From contig NC_091208.1 in the NCBI RefSeq assembly GCF_040958095.1, positions 8,654,548-8,718,547 of the forward strand: a DNA stretch of 64,000 bases, in the 5' to 3' direction. The translations under genes were made by a program, and so were the position numbers. Source of the stretch: Procambarus clarkii. Its lineage: Eukaryota; Arthropoda; Malacostraca; Decapoda; Cambaridae. A model generated the notes under the pieces. It did no database searches. It was given only the letters and a program-made list of their open reading frames with translations, and was not told the origin of the DNA. This document shows, piece by piece, positions 20,932 to 30,607 of this stretch (position 1 is its first letter; every line of letters begins with the position of its first letter).

Positions 20932-21574
20932 TGTTAACCGGGATAGATGCTTCTCTGGCTTCAAATTCCTGGGCGGTGTTTGCCTTGTGTGGTGTTCTCT
21001 GATGTCTTAGTGTGGTGTGCGGTGGCCAGGAGTACCTCATCAGTGCCGGGGCTGCATGCGCTTAGGGGCTTTGTTCCCTAGGCGCCCTTTGAGTACTGCC
21101 CCTGCGTGTTTGGGTTATCTTCCCTGGCGCGTTCGGGAACCGCTCTCGTAGGGGTTCTTGCTGCTCGGCATTTGCCTCGCCCTTGGGGCCAGCTGGGGCT
21201 TGGGGCCCTTGTTAGGCCTTGGGTAGGGAGTGGTGTTGTGCTGGTTAGGGCGTCAAGGTGTTGCATGACCTGCCACCTAAGCTGCGACCGGTTCCTGTTG
21301 CCTCTGGGGACGGTGTAGTTCTGCGGGGTTTTTCTTTTGCTTTGTTTTTGTTTACCTGGTTGAGGTTCTGCCTCGGGGGGCCTATAGTTCCCTTGATACT
21401 GTTTTGGTGGCCCTCTGCTAGGCCCCCGTGCTTGTACACATCCCAGGGGTTTCAGTATAATCATCTACCCCTTGTTTGTTTGAGTTTCTTAACCGGTTAA
21501 TAACACCTTGCCCTGGCTTCCCGTAGTTGTTACTCTACAGGCCCTGGAAACCCCTGTCGGGGCTCGGTGGACCA

Positions 21575-23310
21575 ATGGATGCGTCTCCCGAGTTCCAGCC
21601 TGACTTGAGCGGGTTTGAAGGTTGCTGTGTGCCCTTGTCTCAGGGTGACAGTCACCTGTTTTGCCTCCGTCATGCTGCCTGTTGGGTCAACGACACCTTT
21701 GACCCGGAGTCTTGGGAGTCATGTTCTCTGCTTGTGCTCCAGTTTTACTCTGAGGATATTCCTGTTAGGGTACAGGCAGCATCAGCATTGCATGTTAGGT
21801 TTAGGTTACTGCAACGTGCTAGGTTGGTTTCCCATCCGGATGTCCCGAGGCTGCCCCGTTTTGGTTTTAGGGACCCGAACCTGGGGGCATTAGTCACTTC
21901 AACTTTGGCTCCTTCTGCGCTCCCTGGTCGTTCCTCTGTGGTTCATCCTGCACCTCCCCCCCCTCCCCCTGTGTCCGGCTTCAAAACATCTAAGGGTTTC
22001 GGCTTCGGCACAGGGTTTAGTTAGTAATGAGGCTCAGGCGGCCTTGGGGGCTGCCCTATTCGGGTCAGAGACGGAGGCATTTGAACCGGTTCCTCCTGCC
22101 GAGGCTTCTGGGTCCCACCAGCAGACCCCCTTCTTGTCTGCCTTATCCCTGGACTCTGCCTTTTCTTCAGGGATAGAGGGTTTAGAGGACAGCTTTGCCC
22201 TGGGTCCCGACGTGGGCGATCCTGGGGCTGGGGAGGAGTCAACCTGGGGGCCTTGGGCCCCCTTTGACCGCGCTTGGGTGCTTTTGCCCTCCTTGCGGGG
22301 TTTATTGTTGCAGGGGGAGGAGGTTTTCTTACCCCTCTTCCCTGTATGAGTATGATTTGGGTTCGGTTCCTCTCCGGGTTCGGTTCCGGGCTCCTTTGGG
22401 TACCTCGGCTTTGTCTTTCCAGAGGTTTTCTACTTCCCGTATCTCCGCAAAGGCGGCTTGGGAGGCTCTTGCTGCATACCTCGTGTGAGACCCGGTTTAT
22501 GCCTCTGTGATGGATCCGTCCTTGTTTGAGTTCGGTTCTTCTACCCGCTTTTGGTGCGTTTGGGTTTGGTGCTGTCAGACTGCCCTTTCTTTTCGTTGGG
22601 GGCGTGGCATGGGTTCTGTCAGACCCGCACACTTGATTGGCGTGAAACTTCTACATTTATGCAGGTTTATTTGAGGGGCGAATTTGAGCACCTTTAATGC
22701 GTGCTTGTTCGCTTCCGTGTTTTCTCGGGATGTTGGTCTTTTCCAGCTTTACGTGCAGGTTCCTCTTCTTTCAGCATCGTTGGTTGCGGAGGATTTGCGC
22801 GCCCGTGGGCATTTGGCTTTGGTCTTACATTTCTTTTCCCTTCTCGAGCTGTCTTCTGCCTGACTTGAGGAGGATGTGGGAGAGTTGAGTGAAGGGCCTT
22901 CGTCTGGAGCGCTGACTTCTGCAGCTAGGGCGTTGGCTGCACTGTTGAAGCTCTTTGCGCCCATCCTGAAGGAAGCGGTGTCTCTGTTTTTTGCTTCTCG
23001 CCTCGCGTGCAGTCATTCTGCACTCGCCCTCTCTTTGGAATCCGCTTGGGCCGTGGCTCTTAGGTTCTCGTCTGCGTTTTGTCCGTTGCTGTTTGCAGAG
23101 ACTGTAGTCTCACAGTTTCTGCAAGCAGCTTTGTCTAGTTGTTGTCCTATGTTGGACTTGTTGATTCTTCGGGGCGGTCCTTTTCGGCAGTCTCGGAAGG
23201 GTCGTGCCAGGGTTCCGGGTTCCGCTGGTCAAGGTGGGCCATTGGTGCCAGTTTCTGAGCCAATGTTCCCTTCGGGGCCAGCGTATTCTGGTCGGAGCGG
23301 TGATCGCCCT
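21575..23310 (+). pseudogene. DIRS gag-like protein, degenerate
   Basis: It starts MDASPEFQPDLSGF; ATG at 21575 is preferred because it opens the conserved segment. A Cys/His cluster follows (CCVPLSQGDSHLFCLRHAAC), resembling the zinc-binding start of DIRS gag proteins, then VQAASALHVRFRLLQRA. The frame stops at 22022 and continues in other frames through acidic, proline-rich segments (EAFEPVPPAEASGSHQQ) and SLFEFGSS. At least four frameshifts or stops are evident by comparison with copies 1 and 2. It would have been the structural protein of the element. Confidence 0.65.
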
Positions 23311-23499
23311 GTTTGACATTTGGGTTCTCGTAACGGGCGTCGACCCTTTCTCAGTTCGCCCTGTTGACGGGGCAATGGGGGGAAGGCTCGCTCTGTTTGC
23401 CCACGCTTGGTCCCACTGGTCCTACGATTTGTGGGCTTTTTTTTGGTCGTATCATCCAGCCTGCGGCGGCATTAGGCAGCCTGTCCTCCTTTGGGGGGT

Positions 23500-24870
23500 T
23501 CGGGGCTAACAGGGCAGGTTTCTTCTGCGCTTCAAGTCATCTTGGAGTGGGTGCGCTTGGGCGTGGTCGAAACCACTCTGTCCCTCAGGTGGGTTTCCCG
23601 CCTGTTTCCAGTGCCGGAACGGGACTGTGCAAATCTGAGGTTTAAATCTGTTCAAATCTGAGACGAGCTTGTCTGCTCGCCAGGGATAAGGTTCATTCCC
23701 AGCTCGCCAGGTTCGGGTTCCTGGTGAACTGGAGGAAGTCCCATCTGGTTCCGTCCCAGGTTCGAACCTGCCTGGGTCTTGTTTGGGATTCTTGGACCGC
23801 TTCCTTGTCTCTCCCTCCAGCGGCGTTGCTGTGGCTGCAGGCCTGCTGTCGGTTGTTTCTGAGGGAGTCCCAGGTCACTCAGTGGTTGCTCGAGTGGTTG
23901 TGCGGGAGTCTGAACTTCGCTGTGCTGATCTACCCGCCTGGTCGGGTTTGGCTTCGGCGACTGTTTTGGTTCCTTCTGGGACGTCCCTTCCACCTCTCTT
24001 GCGATCGTTGGGTTCGTCCTCCGGGGGCCTTGTGTCAGTTGGTGCATCACTGGCTTCCTCTTCGGGGTTTTCAGGGTTCCGTGCCTTGATGCCTTCCCGA
24101 GCCTTTGCTCGATGTGTTCACGGGCGCATCGTCTCTCGGCTGGGGCTTTATGACTAGTGCTCACCAGGCTGGCCAGGGATGGTGGGGTCCGTCGTTCCGT
24201 CGGGCTCACAGCACGGTTCGGGAGTTTGCAGCAGTCTGGTTCGCGCTTCGGAGGGTTCGGGTCGCTTGGGGATCGACCATCCGGCTCCATTTGGAATGTT
24301 CTCCAGTGGTTCATTGCCTGAACAGCAGGGGTTCTCTTCGGTCCTTGGCTCTCTGGGGTTGATCCCTTAAAGTCGTTCATCTGCTAGATTCTCGGGGTTT
24401 GGTTCTCCGTGCGGTTCATGTCCGGGGAGTCCAACGGCCTGTCTCGCTTCATTTCCCTGTCCACTTAATGGATGGTCGACAACTATTCATTTTGTTGGAT
24501 CTGCCAGACGTACGGTCTTCCAGAAGTGGACCTCTTCGCGTCGGCGTGGTCTGGGTGTCGCCCAGTCTATGTGACGCCTTTCCCTGACTGCAAGGCGTTC
24601 GTGGTGGATGCCTTTCGGCAGGACTGGTTGAGGTGTGGGTTCAGCTGTTGCTTCGGGTTCTGTCTCGGTTGGAGACCTTCCCAGGGAGAGTATTCTTTGT
24701 GGCCTCTTGGTGGCCGGCACGGCCTTGATTTCCGGCGCTATTGGCTCGGTGTCCGAACCCGGGGCGTTTCCCGCGGCTCTGCCTTTTTCAGCAGGTCGGA
24801 CTGGTCTGGTACGCAGCTGGTTCGACCTTCTCCTCTGCTCTTCGCTTTTGGTCTTTTTGACGCGGGTGTA
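23500..24870 (+). pseudogene. DIRS pol: reverse transcriptase edges and RNase H, core deleted
   Basis: Before 23640 the fingers region is recognisable (LEWVRLGVVETTLSLRWVSR, then LFPVPERD). By 23675 the sequence is already in the thumb (ARDKVHSQLARFGFLVNWRK). Everything between, including the catalytic aspartates, is missing. A nearby direct repeat CAAATCTGAG (23629 and 23652) may have mediated the loss. RNase H follows: DVFTGASSLGWGF (expected Asp in TDAS replaced), TVREFAAVWFALRRVR, then VVHCLNSRGSLRSLALW. After it comes LPEVDLFASAWSGCRPVYV, a region shared by DIRS elements between RNase H and the recombinase. Frameshifts at about 24090, 24365 and 24480. Confidence 0.72.
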
Positions 24871-24879
24871 TCTATGATG

Positions 24880-25850
24880 ATCAGGTGACTTCGTCGAAGG
24901 TGTCCCACCTGAGAGCTTCGTCTCGGCGACAGTATGAAGTTTCCTGGTGTTTTTTTTTTTGCCATTTTCTTGCTCTTCGTAGGTTGTCTTATCTTTTGGA
25001 TCGAGTTGTGTTGTCCTTTCTTTCTTGGCTTTTTCAGGACTGTCATTTGATGCATAATACTGTCGCCTCGTATTGTGCGGCGCTGGCAGAGCTGCTCAAG
25101 CTAGTGTTCAGGGTGGATGTCAGATCCGCCCCGTTCCATAAGCTTTCTCGTGCTATGTTTCACCTCCGGCCTGCTCATGCGCCTCCTTAGCCGTCCTGGT
25201 CCTTGGGACAGGGTGCTCTCCTATCTTTCCTCTTCTCGGTTTGTGGTGGCCCTTTCGGTTCCAGATTGTTTTTCCAAGGCTTTGTTTTTGTTGGTATTGG
25301 CCTCTGGGGGTCGGGTAGGGGAGCTTCATGCTCTCCTGCGGCACAGGGGTTTCTGCTCTTTTGGTCCTGGGGGGTAGGTTTTTCCGTTTGCAGCCTTCTC
25401 CATCTTTTCTGGCAAAGAATGAGACTGCTGCTTTCTGGAGGGGTCCGTGGGTCATTGATGCTTGGTAGGTTCGGCCGGGGGTGCATCATGTGTTGTGTCC
25501 GGTTGCGGCTCTTTGGCGTTACCTGCCCGCCTCAGCTGGGATGGTGGGGATGCGCTTTGGGTTGATCCGGTTTCCCTCGTTCCCTGTTCCAGGGTTCGGG
25601 TCTCCCAGGTTGTCCGCAGGGTTATTAAGTCTAGCCAGCCTGCGGTCTATCCTCGCACCCATGACATTCGGAAGTTTACAGCTTTGGTTGTTGTGTTTGG
25701 TAACATGTCTTGGGCTCATATTCGGGCACGTGGATTTTGGAAGTCGAACAGGGTCCTGGCCGCCCGTTATTTGGTGAACCAGCCTGCTCCTCGTCGTTCT
25801 TGTGTTGCTTTGGGTCACAGATTGCAGCCAGTTGTCTCGACTTCGCATTG
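24880..25850 (+). pseudogene. DIRS tyrosine recombinase (YR), frameshifted
   Basis: An N-terminal core-binding part is seen as HLRASSRRQYEVSW and NTVASYCAALAELLK. Then SWSLGQGALLSFLFS-like sequence and SGGRVGELHALLRHRG carry the first catalytic Arg. FLAKNETAAFWRGPWVIDAW and GVHHVLCPVAALWRY follow. The HDIRKFTA box supplies the His-x-x-Arg pair, then GNMSWAHIRARGFWKSNRVLAARYL, where DIRS recombinases place the nucleophile region. At least three frame changes (about 25190, 25375, 25600) disrupt it. In an intact element the enzyme would integrate a circular DNA intermediate without target duplication. Confidence 0.78.
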
Positions 25851-25910
25851 AGGAGTTTGTGGCCGCCGCCTCCTGGGGTAAGTCCCTATTATCCTTCTCT
25901 TTGGGTATAT

Positions 25911-26013
25911 AGCTCCAGGGAGCCGTAGGGGCTCCCCACAGAAAGCCAGCATTGAATGTAATGAAACACCATTTTCTGGGTGAGCCCCGGAGGCTCCCTG
26001 GCTACCCTCCCTC
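25911..26013 (+). repeat. DIRS internal complementary region
   Basis: The first half (AGCTCCAGGGAGCCGTAGGG through CCACAGAAAG) is complementary to the left edge at 20497. The second half (CCAGCATTGAATGTAATGAA onward) is complementary to the right edge at 26470-26506. The two halves meet at about 25940, giving a template that pairs with both ends, as described for DIRS replication through a circle. Confidence 0.82.
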
Positions 26014-26048
26014 CCTTTCGGTCGGTGTTTTTTTTCGTGTTGGTTGAA

Positions 26049-26506
26049 GCCTAGTTTCCGAACTGAAGGCAGCCGGCGCGGTGAAGTCTGGGGCCCCCAC
26101 CCCTCCCCTTCTCAGGGAGGGGAGGGCTGCGTGGACGACCGGCGCAGCAGTAAATTGTGATAATTGCTTGTTTGCTTGTTTCCTTGGGATTGTAGGGAGT
26201 CTCTACCTCTCTGTTTTTTTGTTTTAGTTTCTTACCATGTGGGGTTTGTTTTGTTATGCCTACCTTTTTGGTTGCCTAACCCCGGTCGATGGCAGATAAG
26301 AAAAAAACCCAACCACAATGGGGTTTTCCAGAGCCATTGCTCCCTGAAATATCTCTGAAGGGGCCAGGTTCTGGCGCTGGTCCCTGGTAGGTTTGAACTC
26401 CATAACTAATGTCCCGGTCTAATATAATATACATTAGCTTGATAAGCTCTAGGGAGCCTCCGTGACTTACCCAGAAAATGGCATTTCATTACATTCAACG
26501 CTGGTT
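26049..26506 (+). repeat. DIRS copy 3 right inverted terminal repeat
   Basis: Reverse complement of the left repeat, extended by an outer segment (CCCAGAAAATGGCATTTCAT onward) that is not in the left arm. The outer edge is CATTCAACGCTGG. Confidence 0.88.
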
Positions 26507-27640
26507 TATTGATGCGGGTGTATCACCACTTGTTTGGTGATCAGGTGGCTTCTTTGATGGTGTCCCACTTGCAAGCTTCGTATCGGCGACAATATGAAGT
26601 TTCCTCGCTTTCTTTTTGCCATTTCCTCGCTCTTTGTAGGTTGTCTTCTATTTCTAATCGGGTTGTTTTGTCCTTTCTGGCTGTTTCAGGACCATCATTT
26701 GATGCATTTGATGATGCCTAATACTGTTGCCTTTTATTGTGAGACGTTGGCGGAGGCTCTTTAGCTTGCGTTTGGGGTGGATGTCACTTCTGCCCCATCC
26801 CATAGCCTTTCTCATGCTTTGTTTCACCTCCGACCTGTTCATGTGCTGCCTGGGCCGTCCTGGTCCTTTGACTGGGTGCTCTCTTTTCTCTCTTCTCCTT
26901 GGTTTGTAGTGGCCCCTTCAGTTAAAGATCGTTTTGCCAAGGTGCTGTTTCTGTTAACATTGGCCTGTGGGGGGTCGGGTTAGTAAGCTTCATGCTCTCC
27001 TCCGGCACAGGGGATTCTGCTCTTTCGGTCCTGGTGGTCGGTTTGTTCAGTTTCAGCTGTCTTCTTCTTTTCTGGCGAAGAATGAGACGGCGGCTTTCCG
27101 GAGGGGCCCTTGGGTCATTGATGCTTGGTTTGTCAGGCTGGGGGTGCATCATGTGTTATGTTAGGTTGCGGAGCTTTCCCGTTATCTGCATGCCTCGGCT
27201 TTTGTGGCTGGGGATACGCTCTGGGTTGATCCGGTTTCCCCTCATTCCCTGTTCCAGGGCTAGCTAGGGTCTCCCAGGTCGTCCACAGGTTTATTAAGTA
27301 TAATAAGTATACATAATGTATACTAAGTATACGTATAAGTATAATAAGTTTATTAAGTATAATAAACCCACAGGTTTATTAAGTCTAGACAGCCTGCAGT
27401 CTATACTTGTGCTTATGACATTCTCAAGTTTGCTGCTTTGGCTGCCGTTTTCGGCAACATGTCTTGGGCTGACATTCGGGCACGGGGATTTTTTAAGTCG
27501 AACAGGGTTCTGGCCACCTGTTAGTTGGTAAATGTTCCTGGTCTCAGTCATTCTTATGTGGCTTTGGGTCGCAGGTTGCAGCCAGTTGTCTCGACTTTGA
27601 GTTGATGAGCGCGTGGCGGCTGCCTAACGGATAAGTCCTT
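26507..27640 (+). pseudogene. DIRS copy 2 tyrosine recombinase remnant
   Basis: Parallel to the recombinase of copy 3: HLQASYRRQYEVSSLSFCH, then FHLRPVHVLPGPSWSFDW, LACGGS.. with the catalytic-Arg neighbourhood (SKLHALLRHRGF), FLAKNETAAFRRGPWVIDAW and GNMSWADIRARGFFKSNRVLA. In place of the HDIRK box it reads AYDILKF, so the His and Arg are lost. Numerous stops. About 85 bases of AT-rich sequence are inserted at 27300-27370. Confidence 0.75.
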
Positions 27641-27659
27641 TTACTTGTCTTTAGTTTGG

Positions 27660-28286
27660 TAGCTCCAGGGAGTCGAAGGGGCTCCCCACAGAAAACAAAC
27701 GTTAAATGTAATGAAACACCATTTTTCTGGGTGAGCCCCGGGGGCTCCCTGGCACCCTCCATCCCTCTGGTTGGTGGATTTGTTTTGTTTTGATACTCGG
27801 CCTCTGAACTGGAGGTGTGAGTAGCCGATGCAAAGGGGTCCGGGGCTCCCAATCCCGGGAATGGAAGAGCTGTGTGGACAAGTGGCGCAGCTGTGGTGTA
27901 TGATGTTTGATCGTTTGCTTGTTTCTTTAGATTTGAGAGAGTTCTACCTCTCTGTTCGGTCTTCGGTAGCAATTTTCTTACCATGTGGGGTCTGTTTTGT
28001 TATGCCTACCTTTCTGGGTACCTAACCCTGGTTGATGGCACACATGGAATGCCCCCAAATACATGGAGGTTTCCATAGGCCATTGCTTCCTTTGCCTCTT
28101 TGAGGGGGCTAAGTTCGAGCTCGTGGTCCCGTACGCTGAACTCCAATTGACTGATGCCTCCAGACTAATATAGCATATCTCTTTCTGATAGCTCCAGTTA
28201 GCCAGAGTCTCCATGGAGCTAGCTATTAGAAGCCCTATTTCTGGGCTCGTCCAGAAAATGATGTTTCATTACATTCAATGCTGTTT
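27660..28286 (+). repeat. DIRS copy 2 internal complementary region and right terminal repeat
   Basis: 27660-27770 parallels the internal complementary region (AGCTCCAGGGAGTCGAAGGG, then TTAAATGTAATGAAACACCA). 27800-28286 parallels the right terminal repeat, ending CATTACATTCAATGCTG. It defines the right edge of DIRS copy 2, next to the last GSTK intron. Confidence 0.8.
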
Positions 28287-28448
28287 TTTTTGTTAATTAT
28301 TCTCTCAAGAATATTCTCTCTTTCTTGCCAACTAATAATACCCAAGATTTATAATGTCATGCAGCAATTCATTATAATAACTACCTTTTACAAGACTTTA
28401 AATAGGCATATTTAATATCCTACCAATTCCTAAGAATTGAGCTTTAAT
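28287..28448 (+). other. Intronic sequence of the GSTK-like gene
   Basis: Unique AT-rich sequence between the DIRS right end and the Penelope-like insertion. It ends with the first copy of the 13-bp target duplication ATTGAGCTTTAAT (28436-28448). No exon seen. Confidence 0.6.
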
Positions 28449-28837
28449 GTTGACCAGACCACACACTAGAAATTGAAGAGACGACGACGTTTCGGTCCAT
28501 CCTGGACCATTCTCAAGTCGATTGTGATGAGGACAGGTAGGGACAGGCATTAAATAGGCAAGAGAGAGCTGAGGAGGAAAGTCAGGTGTAGGGGATAGCA
28601 GTAATGAGAACCGCAGCAGGCCTATTGGCCCATACGAGGCAGCTCCTATTATAACCACCGAAGGAGATAGTAATAGGAATAAGAAGAGGATAGCAAGGGA
28701 GCGTAGAAGACAAGGAACAGAAAAAGGGAGAAGAGAGAATGAAAGGGAAAGAGAAAGAAAGAAATGGAAGGGGGAAAGCTTATGTTAAGTCACGTTTGTT
28801 AGAAAGATTAGAGCATTTGAGTATATACTGTGAAAGG

Positions 28838-30139
28838 CCCACCTGTTCCCCTGCCCACCTTCGTCACTCTCAGGACTTCATAGAAAGACTGCGCCTGCAA
28901 CCCTCTTGTAAAATGCTTAGTCTTGATGTCGACTCTCTGTTCACTAATGTTCCGCTTGATGACGTTCTCTCTTTCCTCAGACAGAAGGCGTCAGAGGGTC
29001 TCCTTCCTCTCCCACTTCCCACTGACGTTTTCCTCGATCTCATTAGACTCTGTGTTGAATCTAACTCTTTCTCTTTCAACGGTAAATATTACACTCAAAC
29101 TTTCGGTGTCGCTATGGGTTCCCCTCTCTCCCCTGTTCTTGCTAATTTCTACATGGAATACTTCGAAACTGTTCTTCTTCCTTCTATTGATACTCGTCCC
29201 TCTCTCTGGCTTCGCTATGTTGATGACATTTTTGCTTTATGGCCTCATGACCTTAATCTTTTCCAGCCTTTCCTCGCCTCTCTTAACAATCTGGCTCCTT
29301 CTATCCATTTCAAAGTTGAGTGGGAATCTAATTCCCTCCTTCCTTTTCTTGATGTTCATGTTCACAGCTCTGTGTCTGGGTTCTCTTTCTCTGTCTACCG
29401 TAAACCCATGCATAGTGGCATGTACATTCACTTCTTTTCCTACCATCCTCCTTCTGTTAAGAAAAGTGTCCTCGTCTCTCTCTTCCTCCGCGCTCTACGC
29501 ATCAGCGACCCTCAGTTTCTTGATTCTGAAATTGCCTTTATCTACAAATCATTCTCTCGCCTTGGTTATCCTTTGCATTTCATCAACTGTGCCCACTCTC
29601 AAGCTAAACGAAATTTCTTTCATCCTAAACCTGCTTCCAACACTAGTAGCACTGTACTATGCCTTCCCTTCATATCTGAACTCAAAACTTTTACCAATAC
29701 CTTTCGTCCTCTTGACATTAAACTCGCCTTTCGACAAACTAACACACTTCGTAGCAATCTAGTTCACACTGCTCCTCCTGCTTCTAATGCTGCTGGTGTC
29801 TACTCTATTTCCTGTTCATCTTGTCCTCTCCAATACTTTGGCGAAACTGGCCGTACACTGAATGACAGACTTAAAGAACACAAGAGAAGTGTTAAGTCTG
29901 CTGACACTAACAATGCTCTCTTCTGCCATGTGAGGGATTCTAATCATCCCATTGATTGGTCTTCCTCCAAAATAATCTTTCCTGCCTCTACTCTACACAG
30001 ATGCCGTCTTGTAGAATCAGCTCTTATTAACAATGTACTCAACATGAACTTGAGTCCTGGCTTTGTTGCTGTGGACTCTTCCCTTTCACAGTATATACTC
30101 AAATGCTCTAATCTTTCTAACAAACGTGACTTAACATAA
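28838..30139 (+). CDS. Penelope-like reverse transcriptase + GIY-YIG endonuclease, N-terminally truncated
   Basis: The open frame (28739-30139) begins with 33 codons from the inverted arm, which are not native. The native part starts about RPTCSPAHLRHSQDF. Reverse transcriptase: SLDVDSLFTNVPLDDVL (first catalytic Asp), FGVAMGSPLSPVLANFYMEY, then LWLRYVDDIFALW (catalytic Asp pair), LPFLDVHVH and VYRKPMHSGMYIHFFSYHP. C-terminal endonuclease: GVYSISCSSC, YFGETGRTLNDRLKEHK and CHVRDSNH, with Glu in LVESALI as the likely metal ligand. The linker with paired Cys (SCSSCP) is usual for Penelope enzymes. The N-terminal reverse transcriptase motifs are missing, so activity is unlikely, but no stop interrupts the remaining 434 codons. 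Confidence 0.92.
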   Translation, partial: PTCSPAHLRHSQDFIERLRLQPSCKMLSLDVDSLFTNVPLDDVLSFLRQKASEGLLPLPLPTDVFLDLIRLCVESNSFSFNGKYYTQTFGVAMGSPLSPVLANFYMEYFETVLLPSIDTRPSLWLRYVDDIFALWPHDLNLFQPFLASLNNLAPSIHFKVEWESNSLLPFLDVHVHSSVSGFSFSVYRKPMHSGMYIHFFSYHPPSVKKSVLVSLFLRALRISDPQFLDSEIAFIYKSFSRLGYPLHFINCAHSQAKRNFFHPKPASNTSSTVLCLPFISELKTFTNTFRPLDIKLAFRQTNTLRSNLVHTAPPASNAAGVYSISCSSCPLQYFGETGRTLNDRLKEHKRSVKSADTNNALFCHVRDSNHPIDWSSSKIIFPASTLHRCRLVESALINNVLNMNLSPGFVAVDSSLSQYILKCSNLSNKRDLT

Positions 30140-30400
30140 GCTTTCCCCCTTCCATTTCTTTCTTTCTCTTTCCCTTTCATTCTCTCTTCTCCCTTTTTCT
30201 GTTCCTTGTCTTCTACGCTCCCTTGCTATCCTCTTCTTATTCCTATTACTATCTCCTTCGGTGGTTATAATAGGAGCTGCCTCGTATGGGCCAATAGGCC
30301 TGCTGCGGTTCTCATTACTGCTATCCCCTACACCTGACTTTCCTCCTCAGCTCTCTCTTGCCTATTTAATGCCTGTCCCTACCTGTCCTCATCACAATCG

Positions 30401-30445
30401 ACTTGAGAATGGTCCAGGACGGACCGAAACGTCGTCGTCTCTTCA
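30401..30445 (+). ncRNA. Hammerhead-like motif in the PLE terminal repeat
   Basis: GGTCC-AGGAC-GGACC (30411-30425) forms a five-pair stem directly followed by GAAAC (30426-30430) and GTCGTCGTC. It is preceded by CTTGAGAAT where a canonical hammerhead has CTGATGA. Penelope-like terminal repeats are known to carry hammerhead ribozymes, and the stem-GAAAC part fits. The changed CUGAUGA core makes self-cleavage uncertain. The inverted arm carries the same motif (28490-28515, minus strand). Confidence 0.45.
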
Positions 30446-30559
30446 ATTTCTAGTGTGTGGTCTGGTCAACATACTTCAGCCACGTTATTGTGACTCATCG
30501 CCTACATTGAGCTTTAATCTGCCGTGTTGAATACAAAGAAAAATATCATTACAATATTA

Positions 30560-30607
30560 TATAATAATTTCTTTATTAACTGTAATAAGATTATTTCTGT
30601 CTTTCAG
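30560..30607 (+). promoter_or_regulatory. 3' splice site of the GSTK-like terminal exon
   Basis: A branch-point-like TTAAC (30575-30580 region) and the tract TTATTTCTGTCTTTCAG precede the exon. The Penelope insertion ends about 100 bases upstream and leaves this signal intact. Confidence 0.75.

Larger units (their letters stand above)
20497..26506 (+). mobile_element. DIRS-like retroelement, copy 3 (near full length, 6.0 kb)
   Basis: Order of parts: left inverted terminal repeat (20497-20931), gag-like region (from 21575), reverse transcriptase remnant and RNase H (23500-24870), tyrosine recombinase (24880-25850), internal complementary region (25911-26013) and right inverted terminal repeat (26049-26506). 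This matches the DIRS1-group plan, which uses a tyrosine recombinase and makes no target-site duplication. No duplication is seen at either edge, where the element interrupts DIRS copy 2. Stops and frameshifts occur in every coding part, and the reverse transcriptase core is deleted, so it is not autonomous. Confidence 0.87.
16391..28286 (+). mobile_element. DIRS-like retroelement, copy 2 (split by a Tigger derivative and by DIRS copy 3)
   Basis: Pieces are 16391-17889 (gag-like part through the early pol region), 20093-20496 (post-RNase H region) and 26507-28286 (tyrosine recombinase, internal complementary region and right terminal repeat). Each aligns in order with DIRS copy 3. The sequence immediately left of 20497 (CTTTGCTTCTGGT) and right of 26506 (TTTATTGATGCGGGTG) joins to match the uninterrupted stretch at 24843-24868 of copy 3, so copy 3 lies inside copy 2. 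The right end at about 28286 (CATTACATTCAATGCTG) matches the outer end of copy 3. The frame is destroyed throughout. Confidence 0.78.
28449..30505 (+). mobile_element. Penelope-like element (PLE) with inverted 5' arm
   Basis: It is bounded by identical 13-bp direct repeats ATTGAGCTTTAAT (28436-28448 and 30506-30518). A 389-bp left arm (28449-28837) is the near-identical reverse complement of 30082-30470. Between them lies a 5'-truncated reverse transcriptase plus GIY-YIG endonuclease frame. About 35 further bases (to 30505) extend the right end. Inverted partial copies at the 5' end are known for Penelope-like insertions. It lies in the last intron of the GSTK-like gene, about 100 bases upstream of its splice acceptor. 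Confidence 0.9.

Noticed and set aside
28739-28837. Native N-terminus of the Penelope protein (MKGKEKERNGRGK)
   Set aside because: The codons come from the inverted terminal arm; the same peptide is encoded on the other strand at the right arm, so it is a chimera of the insertion.
28739-30139. A viral or mitochondrial GIY-YIG endonuclease gene
   Set aside because: The reverse transcriptase motifs in the same frame and the terminal structure identify a Penelope-like retroelement.
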